Assembly (NCBI RefSeq): GCF_024979255.1
Contig: NZ_JANLCN010000004.1
Location: forward strand, 186,001-250,000
From: Herbiconiux moechotypicola
GTDB taxonomy: Bacteria > Actinomycetota > Actinomycetes > Actinomycetales > Microbacteriaceae
DNA: 64,000 bases
Direction: 5' to 3'
In this document: one piece after another, positions 57,338-64,000 of the stretch
Position numbering within the stretch: the stretch's first letter is position 1
How the letters are laid out: the number at the start of each line of letters is the position of its first letter
Translations under genes and position numbers: made by a program
Notes under the pieces: generated by a model
Database searches by the model: none
What the model was told of the DNA's origin: nothing
Seen by the model: only the letters and a program-made list of their open reading frames with translations

Positions 57338-59152
57338 GTGCGCTTTATCTTCGCCATTTTCGCCTTCATCATCGCCACGGCGCTGATCGGCGCCGGAGTC
57401 GCGCAGCGAACCGTGTTCCTGCCGCCGAACACGGTCACCGCCTCGGTGTCGGTGGAGGGCGGCTCTCCCTACGTCATGATCGACTCCGAGACGCTGCGTA
57501 CGCACGAGGGCAAGCAGACCCTGCAGCTCAGCGGCGCCGACACGGTCTTCGCCGCCTACGGCCGCACGAGTGACGTCGAGGCCTGGCTCGACGGCTCGAG
57601 CTACGACACGGTCGGCTACGACGCCGAGACCGGCGAGCTCACCTCCACGACCGTCGAGGCCGACCCGGAGGGCGCCGACAACGTCGCCAGCGGGTCGGCG
57701 AACCCCGCGGGCAGCGATCTCTGGCTCGAGCAGTTCACGGCGGAGGGTGCGATGTACCGCACGCTCACCCTGCCGGCCGGCTACTCGGTCATCGTCGCCT
57801 CCGACGGCACCCAGCCGGCTCCCACGCAGGTGCGGCTGTCGTGGCCCATTCCGAACGCCACTCCGTGGGTGGGACCGCTGCTGGTCGCGGGTGTCGTGTT
57901 CCTGCTCGCGGGGCTCGTGCTGCTCGTGCTCGGCCTGCTCCACATGCGCCGTTCGTCGCGACCCCGTCGTAAGCCCCCGGCGCTGCCGAAGGGCAAGCGG
58001 TTCTCGCCGTCGCGCACGAACGCCATCGAGTCGGGCATGCGTCGTGGGCGCCGCTCCATCGCGCCGTTCATCGCGGCCCCGATCGCCTTGGCCTCCGTAC
58101 TCGCGGTGAGCGGATGCTCGGCCGACTACTGGCCGCAGCCCGCGCCCGCGACCGATGCCGCCACTGTCGCCGCCACGAGCACCCCCGACCCGACGGCCAC
58201 CCCGGGCGCCGAGGACCCGATCGAGCCGACCGAGGACATCGACACCGACACCCCGATGCCCGCGGTCACCGAGGCTCAGCTCGCGGGCATCGTCTCCACC
58301 ATCTCGACGGTCACGGCCGAGGCCGACGCGGCGTCGAGCTCCGACGCGCTCGCCGCGCGGTTCACGGGGCCGGCGCTCGAGCTGCGCACCGCGACCTACG
58401 CCATCCGGGGCGGCTACCCCGAGTATCCCGCGCCCCAGGCCATCCCGGCAGGTCCGTTGCAGGTGGTGCTGCCGCAGGCCTCGAACTCGTGGCCGAAGAC
58501 GGTGTTCACCGTGGTGCAGGGCACCGACACGACCGTGCCGCCGGTGGCACTCATGCTGGTGCAGGAGACCCCCCGGTCGAACTACAAGGTCTACTACGAG
58601 ATCACCCTCGAGCCCGACACCACCCTGCCCCCGGTCGCGGCCGCGAGCGTCGGCACCACCCGGCTCGCGCCCGACACCAAGCTGCTCACCATGACGCCCG
58701 ACGAGCTCAAGACGGCCTACGCCGACATCCTCGCCGTGGGCGACGCCAGTCAGTACATCGACCTGGTCGATGCCGACGGCGACACCCTGCGCACCCAGGT
58801 CGGCGTCGACTACAAGAACCAGAAGAAGAGCGCGCTGCCGAGCACGGCCTCGATCGACTTCGCCCAGGTGGCGGGCACGGGGCAGAACATCGCCCTGGCT
58901 ACGAGCGGCTCGGGCGCTCTGGTCGCCGTCGACCTCCGCGAGTCGGAGACGGTGAAGCCCGTCGAATCGGGTGCCACGGTGAGCCCGGAGGGCGCCGTGA
59001 AGGCGCTGTCAGGGGTCACCGAGACTGCCAAGGGCGCCGAGGCCGTCTACGACTATCAGCTGCTGTTCTACATCCCGCCGTCGGGAGACACCGGCAAGGC
59101 CGAGCTGCTCGGCTTCACCCAGGGTCTCGTGCAAGCCAAGGAGTTGCCGTGA
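57338..59152 (+). CDS. Large membrane protein with an internal lipobox-like segment, function unknown
   Basis: A 604-residue protein. Helix 1 is at 2-21, an extracytoplasmic domain spans about 25-175, helix 2 is at 178-203, a Lys/Arg-rich cytoplasmic linker follows (SSRPRRKPPALPKGK), then a third hydrophobic segment at 241-258 ending AVSGC (C260) before a Thr/Pro/Ala-rich linker and a second extracytoplasmic domain (about 290-604). The layout looks like a membrane protein joined to a second, lipoprotein-like unit. The GTG at 57338 has AGGAG five bases upstream. Similar proteins lie upstream of a thioredoxin-like gene in related genomes, as I recall. It overlaps that gene by four bases (GTGA). 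Confidence 0.65.
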   Translation: MRFIFAIFAFIIATALIGAGVAQRTVFLPPNTVTASVSVEGGSPYVMIDSETLRTHEGKQTLQLSGADTVFAAYGRTSDVEAWLDGSSYDTVGYDAETGELTSTTVEADPEGADNVASGSANPAGSDLWLEQFTAEGAMYRTLTLPAGYSVIVASDGTQPAPTQVRLSWPIPNATPWVGPLLVAGVVFLLAGLVLLVLGLLHMRRSSRPRRKPPALPKGKRFSPSRTNAIESGMRRGRRSIAPFIAAPIALASVLAVSGCSADYWPQPAPATDAATVAATSTPDPTATPGAEDPIEPTEDIDTDTPMPAVTEAQLAGIVSTISTVTAEADAASSSDALAARFTGPALELRTATYAIRGGYPEYPAPQAIPAGPLQVVLPQASNSWPKTVFTVVQGTDTTVPPVALMLVQETPRSNYKVYYEITLEPDTTLPPVAAASVGTTRLAPDTKLLTMTPDELKTAYADILAVGDASQYIDLVDADGDTLRTQVGVDYKNQKKSALPSTASIDFAQVAGTGQNIALATSGSGALVAVDLRESETVKPVESGATVSPEGAVKALSGVTETAKGAEAVYDYQLLFYIPPSGDTGKAELLGFTQGLVQAKELP

Positions 59153-60126
59153 GCATGCCCCCGCCACCCGCCGGAAGCCTCCGCGGGGCCGTGGATCTGT
59201 CGTCGCTGGTGAACCGGGCGCAGTCGCCCGCGGGTGCGAGCGGCGTGGGTGGTGCGGCTGCCGGCGCGGGCGCCTCCGGGGAGCCAGGCCAGGGCGGGGC
59301 GAACCCGCTCCTGCTCGAGGGCTCCGACGCCAACTTCACGCAGATCATCGAACTGTCGAACACGGTTCCCGTGATCGTCGACCTCAAGGCCGACTGGGCC
59401 GAGGCGAGCCGCGAGCTCACCGCCGTGCTCACCGCGGTCGTCACGAGCTACGCGGGCCGACTGGTCTACGCGGGGGTCGACGCGCAGAGCAACCCCCAGC
59501 TGGCGCAGGCGTTCCAGGCGCAGTCGGTGCCCACGGTGGCCGCGATCGTCGCCGGCCGGCCGGTGTCGCTGTTCCAGGGCTCCTACCCCGAGGAGGAGGT
59601 GCGCTCGGTGCTCGAGCAGGTGCTTCAGCTCGCTGCGCAGAACGGGGTCACCGGCACGGTGCCGCTCGGCGATGTCGAGGCCGAGGGCGAGCAAGAGCCC
59701 GTCGAGGAGCCGCTGCCGCCGCACCACGCGGAGGCCTACGACGCCATCGCGCGAGGTGACTACGCGGCGGCGATCGCCGAGTACCAGACGGCCATCGCCC
59801 AGAACCCGCGCGACGCCCTCGCCGTCGCGGGTCTCGCCCAGGTGAAGCTGCTCTCCCGTCTCGACGGTCACACGCTCGACGACATCCGTGCCGCCGCGGC
59901 CACGAATCCCGACGACCTCGACGCACAGCTGCTCGTCGCCGACCTCGATCTCTCGGGCGGCCACATCGACGATTCCTTCGGCCGCCTGCTCGATCTCTTC
60001 CCGAAGGCCGCCCCCGACGAGAAGACCACCATCCGCACGCGTCTCCTCGACCTGTTCGAGGTGGTCGGTGCTGACGACCCGCGCGTGGCCGCAGCCCGCC
60101 GCCGCCTGGCCGCGCTCCTCTACTGA
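59149..60126 (+). CDS. Thioredoxin-fold TPR co-chaperone (CnoX/YbbN-like), without CXXC
   Basis: A 325-residue cytoplasmic protein. A Gly/Ala-rich N-terminus (about 55 residues) precedes a thioredoxin domain, but the active-site motif WCxxC is replaced by W83-A84-E85-A86-S87, so there is no redox pair. The rest has tetratricopeptide-like helices: EAYDAIARGDYAAAIAEYQTAI and QNPRDALAVAGLAQVKLL. This matches the YbbN/CnoX group, which bind unfolded proteins and deliver them to GroEL or DnaK. It begins at a GTG that overlaps the previous stop. It is convergent with glgB, with no clear terminator in the 54-bp gap. Confidence 0.85.
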   Translation: MSMPPPPAGSLRGAVDLSSLVNRAQSPAGASGVGGAAAGAGASGEPGQGGANPLLLEGSDANFTQIIELSNTVPVIVDLKADWAEASRELTAVLTAVVTSYAGRLVYAGVDAQSNPQLAQAFQAQSVPTVAAIVAGRPVSLFQGSYPEEEVRSVLEQVLQLAAQNGVTGTVPLGDVEAEGEQEPVEEPLPPHHAEAYDAIARGDYAAAIAEYQTAIAQNPRDALAVAGLAQVKLLSRLDGHTLDDIRAAAATNPDDLDAQLLVADLDLSGGHIDDSFGRLLDLFPKAAPDEKTTIRTRLLDLFEVVGADDPRVAAARRRLAALLY

Positions 60127-60180
60127 CGGGCTGTCGGCGGGCGGCCAGCGGTCGGCGTCTCCCGCGGCTCCCGCCTGCCG

Positions 60181-62397
60181 CTACCGCCGCGGCCTGAGGT
60201 ACAGCGCCGCCAGCGGCGGCAGCGTCAACTCCACCGACGCCGGCCGCCCTGACCACGGCACGTACTCGGCCTCCACCGATCCGTAATTGCCCACGCCCGA
60301 CCCGCCGTACTCCACGGCGTCGGTGTTGACGAGCTCGTCCCATCGGCCGCCGAACGGCAGCCCCACCCGGTAGGGCCCCACCGGGTTCCCCGAGAAGTTC
60401 ATCAGCACCGCGATCGGGTTGCCCTGCGAGTCCCACCGCAGGAACGACACGAGGTTCTGCGACGACGACCCGCCGTCGATCCACTCGAACCCTGCCGGCT
60501 CGTTGTCGAGCGCCCAGAGCGCCGGATTCTCCTTGTAGACCGTGTTGAGGCGTGACACGAGTCCGAGCAGCTGCCGGTGCACGGGCTGGTCGAGCATCCA
60601 CCAGTCCAGCCCCCGCTCTTCGCTCCACTCCGAGAGCTGGCCGAACTCCTGCCCCATGAACAGCAGCTGCTTGCCGGGATGCGCCCACATGAACCCCAGG
60701 TAGGCCCGCAGGTTGGCGAGCTTCTGCCAGTGGTCGCCCGGCATCTTCGCCAGCAGCGACCCCTTGCCGTGCACCACCTCGTCGTGCGAGATCGGCAGCA
60801 TGAAGTTCTCACTGAACGCGTAGAGGAACGAGAAGGTGATCTCGCCATGGTGGTACGACCGGTACATCGGGTCTTTCTCGATGTAGTCGAGCGAGTCGTG
60901 CATCCAGCCCATGTTCCACTTCATGCCGAAGCCGAGTCCGCCGCGGTCGGTGGGGTGGGTGACGCCGGGCCATGATGTCGACTCCTCGGCGATCATCACG
61001 ATCCCGGGGGCCGACTTGTAGGCGGTGGCCGTCACCTCCTGCAGCAGGCTGATGGCCTCGAGGTTCTCGCGCCCGCCGTACTGGTTGGGAATCCACTCGC
61101 CTTCTTTGCGCGAGTAGTCGAGGTAGAGCATCGACGCCACCGCGTCGACGCGCAGGCCGTCGATGTGGAACTCCTCGAGCCAGTACAGCGCATTGGCCAC
61201 GAGGAAGTTGCGCACCTTCGAGTTGCCGAAGTCGAACACCAGCGTGCCCCAGTCGGGCTGCTCGCCGCGGCGGGGGTCGGGATGCTCGTAGAGCGCCTCG
61301 CCGTCGAAGCGGGCCAGCGCCCACTCGTCTTTGGGGAAGTGCCCCGGCACCCAGTCCATGATCACGCCGATGCCCGCCTGGTGCAGCCGGTCGATGAGGT
61401 AGCGCAGGTCGTCGGGGTGCCCGAACCGCGAGGTGGGGGCGTAGTACGAGGTGACCTGGTAGCCCCACGAGCCGCCGAACGGATGCTCGGCGAGCGGCAT
61501 GAACTCCACGTGCGTGAAGCCGAGCTCCTGCAGGTAGGGGATGAGCTCGTCGGGCAGGCTCCGGTAGTCGAGCCCCTGCCTCCACGAGCCGAGGTGCATC
61601 TCGTACACGCTCATGGGGTGCGTGTGAGGGTTCACCGCGGCCCGCTGGGCGAGCCACTCGGTGTCGCCCCACTCGTAGTCGCTGGTGCCGATCACCGACG
61701 CCGTGAGCGGTGGCACCTCGGTGTAGCGCGCCATCGGGTCGGCGCGCTGCACCCAGCGGCCGTCCTGCGTGAGCAGCTCGAACTTGTAGTTGCCGCCTGC
61801 ACCGAGCGCGGGGATGAACAGCTCCCACACCCCCGTGCTGCCGAGGCTGCGCATCGCGTGCCGCACGCCATCCCAGCCGTTGAAGTCGCCGATCACCCGC
61901 ACGGCCTGCGCGTGCGGAGCCCACACGGCGAACGCGGTGCCGGCCACGGGGGCGTCGACGCCCCACTTCTCCTCGGTTCTGGCCCCGAGCACGGTCCAGA
62001 GCTTCTCGTGCCGGCCTTCGCCGATGAGGTGCAGGTCGAGCTCGCCGAGCGTGGGGCTGAAGCGGTAGGGGTCGTCGGCCGTCCAGGTCGACCCGTCGGC
62101 GTAGGTGGCCTCCACGACGTAGTCGCCGATGCCCGTGAGGGTGAAGCCCTGCCAGATGCCGCCCCACAGGTGCGTGAGCGCCACCCGGGCGCCCGAGGCG
62201 AGCACGACGCTCACCTTCTCGGCCAGGGGACGCAGGGTGCGGATGACCGTGACGGGGTCGCTCACGCCCTCCGCCTGCACGAAATGCTGGCCGAGCACCG
62301 CGTGCGGGTCGAAGTACGATCCCGCTGAGATGCGCTGCAGCACGTCGAGCGGGATCTCGGGCAGGGTGAGGGCGTCGGATGCGTTGGGGAGGGCCAT
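60181..62397 (-). CDS. glgB: 1,4-alpha-glucan branching enzyme
   Basis: A 738-residue GH13 enzyme that makes alpha-1,6 branches in glycogen-like glucans. An N1 domain and CBM48 precede the catalytic barrel. The signatures [33 protein letters not shown] (catalytic aspartate), [14 protein letters not shown] (acid/base glutamate) and [14 protein letters not shown] (third acid) appear in order. The C-terminal beta domain ends [12 protein letters not shown]. The ATG at 62397 overlaps the glgE stop by one base (TGATG), so the two enzymes are translationally coupled. The longer open frame upstream is glgE in another frame. Confidence 0.97.
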   Translation of the reverse strand: MALPNASDALTLPEIPLDVLQRISAGSYFDPHAVLGQHFVQAEGVSDPVTVIRTLRPLAEKVSVVLASGARVALTHLWGGIWQGFTLTGIGDYVVEATYADGSTWTADDPYRFSPTLGELDLHLIGEGRHEKLWTVLGARTEEKWGVDAPVAGTAFAVWAPHAQAVRVIGDFNGWDGVRHAMRSLGSTGVWELFIPALGAGGNYKFELLTQDGRWVQRADPMARYTEVPPLTASVIGTSDYEWGDTEWLAQRAAVNPHTHPMSVYEMHLGSWRQGLDYRSLPDELIPYLQELGFTHVEFMPLAEHPFGGSWGYQVTSYYAPTSRFGHPDDLRYLIDRLHQAGIGVIMDWVPGHFPKDEWALARFDGEALYEHPDPRRGEQPDWGTLVFDFGNSKVRNFLVANALYWLEEFHIDGLRVDAVASMLYLDYSRKEGEWIPNQYGGRENLEAISLLQEVTATAYKSAPGIVMIAEESTSWPGVTHPTDRGGLGFGMKWNMGWMHDSLDYIEKDPMYRSYHHGEITFSFLYAFSENFMLPISHDEVVHGKGSLLAKMPGDHWQKLANLRAYLGFMWAHPGKQLLFMGQEFGQLSEWSEERGLDWWMLDQPVHRQLLGLVSRLNTVYKENPALWALDNEPAGFEWIDGGSSSQNLVSFLRWDSQGNPIAVLMNFSGNPVGPYRVGLPFGGRWDELVNTDAVEYGGSGVGNYGSVEAEYVPWSGRPASVELTLPPLAALYLRPRR

Positions 62398-64000
62398 CAG
62401 GATGCTCCGCCTTCCTGTGCGGCGGCCAGGGCCGCGGGAGCCGGTGCGGTGCGCACCGGGGAGACCACGTGCAGCACGTGCGCGGGGCGGGTGAAGGCGT
62501 CGAGCCGCACGTAGTCGTGCTCCGACCACTCCCACTCGTCGTCGCCGAGCAGGTCGCGCACGGTGAAGGTGGAGCCGGGTTCGAGTCCGAGCTCCGCGAG
62601 GTCGAGGTGCACGGTGGTCTCACGCACCGAGTGCGGGTCGAGGTTCACCACGACGATGACCGTGTCGGCCACGCCGTCGGGGGTGAACTCGGCGTCGAGG
62701 TGCTTGGAGTACACCACGATCGCGTCGTCGTCGCTGCCGTGGAAGCGCAGGTTGCGCAGCTGCCCCAGAGCGGGATGCGCGGCGCGGATCGCGTTCAGCC
62801 GGGTCAGGTCGGCGGCGATCGACCGGCCCCCGGCCTCCGCGGCGGCGAAGTCGCGGGGCTTGTACTCGTACTTCTCGTTGTCGATGTTCTCCTCGGCACC
62901 CGGCCGGGCCACGTTCTCGATGAGCTCGAAACCCGAGTACACGCCCCAGGTCGGTGCTCCCGTCGCCGCCAGGACGGCCCGGATGCGGTAGGCCGGCACG
63001 CCACCGAACTGCAGGTACTCGGTGAGGATGTCGGGCGTGTTCACGAAGAGGTTGGGTCTGAAGTACGCGTCGGTCTCCTGCGCGAGGCTGGTGAAGAACT
63101 CCTCGATCTCGGTCTTGGTGTTGCGCCAGGTGAAGTAGGTGTACGACTGCTGGAACCCCACTTTCGCGAGCCCGCGCATGGGGGCGGGGCGGGTGAAGGC
63201 CTCGGCGAGGAACACCACGTCGGGATGCGCGGCGTTGACCTCGTGGATGACCCACTCCCAGAAGTCGAGCGGCTTCGTGTGAGGGTTGTCGACGCGGAAG
63301 ATGCGCACGCCGAGCGCGATCCAGTGCTCGAGCACGCGCAGCGCCTCGGCCCGGATGCCGTCGGGGTCGTTGTCGAAGTTGATCGGGTAGATGTCCTGAT
63401 ACTTCTTCGGGGGGTTCTCGGCGTAGGCGATCGACCCGTCGGGCAGCGTGGTGAACCACTCGGGGTGCTCCTCCACCCAGGGGTGGTCGGGCGAGGCCTG
63501 CAGCGCGAAGTCGAGCGCGATCTCGAGTCCGACCTCGGTGGCGGCGGCGAGGAAGGCGCTGAAGTCGTCGAGGGTGCCGAGATCGGGATGCACGGCGTCG
63601 TGGCCGCCCGCGGCGTTGCCGATGGCCCACGGCGACCCCGGGTCGCCCGGTTGCGGGTCGAGGGTGTTGTTGCGGCCCTTGCGGAAGGCGTCGCCGATGG
63701 GGTGGATGGGCGGCAGGTACAGCACGTCGAAGCCCATCGCCGCCACCTCGGGCAGGCGGGCGGCCGCGGTGCGGAAGGTGCCGCTGGTCCAGCTGCCGTC
63801 GTCGTTCTGCACGGCGCCGATCGAGCGGGGGAAGAACTCGTACCACGAACCGGAGCCGGCCCTGGTGCGCTCCACCGTGAGCGCGTGCCAGGGGGAGTAC
63901 GTGACGAGACTCTGTGCCGGCTGTCGCAGCAGCGCATCCGTCACCGCCCTCTCATAGGCGGGCGCGAGTCGCTCGGGCACCGGCCCCGCGGTCTCGCCTA
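62397..64000 (-). CDS. glgE: Alpha-1,4-glucan:maltose-1-phosphate maltosyltransferase (5' end beyond the right edge)
   Basis: The visible 534 or so codons are the C-terminal majority of a protein of roughly 650-700 residues; the frame stays open to 64000 and the N-terminal domain is off the window. The GH13_3 barrel shows [38 protein letters not shown] (nucleophile aspartate) and [14 protein letters not shown] (acid/base glutamate). The C-terminal beta domain ends with the Ala-rich tail AAAQEGGAS. GlgE extends alpha-1,4-glucans from maltose-1-phosphate. With glgB it forms the GlgE pathway's final steps; the treS-pep2 or glgC-glgM partners are not in this window. Confidence 0.96.
   Translation of the reverse strand, partial: GETAGPVPERLAPAYERAVTDALLRQPAQSLVTYSPWHALTVERTRAGSGSWYEFFPRSIGAVQNDDGSWTSGTFRTAAARLPEVAAMGFDVLYLPPIHPIGDAFRKGRNNTLDPQPGDPGSPWAIGNAAGGHDAVHPDLGTLDDFSAFLAAATEVGLEIALDFALQASPDHPWVEEHPEWFTTLPDGSIAYAENPPKKYQDIYPINFDNDPDGIRAEALRVLEHWIALGVRIFRVDNPHTKPLDFWEWVIHEVNAAHPDVVFLAEAFTRPAPMRGLAKVGFQQSYTYFTWRNTKTEIEEFFTSLAQETDAYFRPNLFVNTPDILTEYLQFGGVPAYRIRAVLAATGAPTWGVYSGFELIENVARPGAEENIDNEKYEYKPRDFAAAEAGGRSIAADLTRLNAIRAAHPALGQLRNLRFHGSDDDAIVVYSKHLDAEFTPDGVADTVIVVVNLDPHSVRETTVHLDLAELGLEPGSTFTVRDLLGDDEWEWSEHDYVRLDAFTRPAHVLHVVSPVRTAPAPAALAAAQEGGAS

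Noticed and set aside
1-64000. tRNA, rRNA, 4.5S RNA, tmRNA, transposase, integrase, phage genes, riboswitches and replication origins.
   Set aside because: I found no cloverleaf, conserved rRNA segment, transposase or phage motif, and no riboswitch core. XerC is the only recombinase and is the housekeeping type.

Overview
This is a chromosomal window from a high-GC actinobacterium, most likely Microbacteriaceae. I infer this from the very high GC3, the frequent GTG/TTG starts, the block rplS-lepB-rnhB-DUF2469-yraN-comM-dprA-xerC followed by rpsB-tsf-pyrH-frr-cdsA, the GlgE/GlgB pair, mycobacterial-type MgtA, an F420-type LLM oxidoreductase, and a recurring GGATGCG heptamer. I cannot name a genus. 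I recognised no tRNA, rRNA, IS element, prophage or CRISPR array. Most of the window is core genome plus nutrient-uptake islands.

Layout. 1-2.8 kb: sdhCDAB on the minus strand (sdhB runs off the left edge), with an iron-box-like site upstream. 2.9-5.4 kb: divergent GT4 mannosyltransferase and GDP-mannose pyrophosphorylase. 5.4-13.7 kb: a nucleoside uptake and salvage block (two Bmp lipoproteins, an RbsA-type ATPase, two permeases, cytidine deaminase, pyrimidine-nucleoside phosphorylase). 13.7-19.9 kb: an alpha/beta hydrolase, then araBDA with a LacI-family regulator and a perfect 24-bp palindrome next to the araB -10. 20-22 kb: MarR/MFS efflux pair. 22.2-26.9 kb: ffh, an iron-box-preceded siderophore-interacting protein, an LLM oxidoreductase and a GCS2-family ligase. 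27.1-36.6 kb: rpsP-khpA-rimM-trmD, map, rplS-lepB-rnhB, DUF2469, yraN-comM-dprA. 37-41.3 kb: a phosphodiesterase between two repeat arrays, xerC, an M23-like protein and a sugar porter. 41.5-46.4 kb: rpsB-tsf-pyrH-frr-cdsA and a four-repeat DivIVA-like protein. 46.5-51.9 kb: oligopeptide/dipeptide ABC transporter. 52-60.1 kb: two tandem transglycosylase-like secreted proteins, a Na+/H+ antiporter, a 15-bp x 8 repeat, a small zinc-motif protein and hydrolase, an AI-2E family permease, a large membrane protein with an internal lipobox, and a thioredoxin-fold protein without CXXC. 60.2-64 kb: glgB and glgE, the latter running off the right edge.

How it works together. The window supplies pieces of respiration (Sdh), pyrimidine nucleoside and arabinose catabolism, mannosyl-lipid and alpha-glucan synthesis, and the translation/secretion core. 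The most useful sequence-level observations are: about fourteen genes whose start codon lies 6-7 nt after a -10-like hexamer (leaderless mRNAs); two iron boxes linking sdh and a siderophore reductase; a well-defined arabinose operator; four strong terminators each with exactly one G-U wobble; several tandem repeats next to promoters; and proteins whose active-site residues are replaced. I saw no clearly new multi-gene defence or mobile system.
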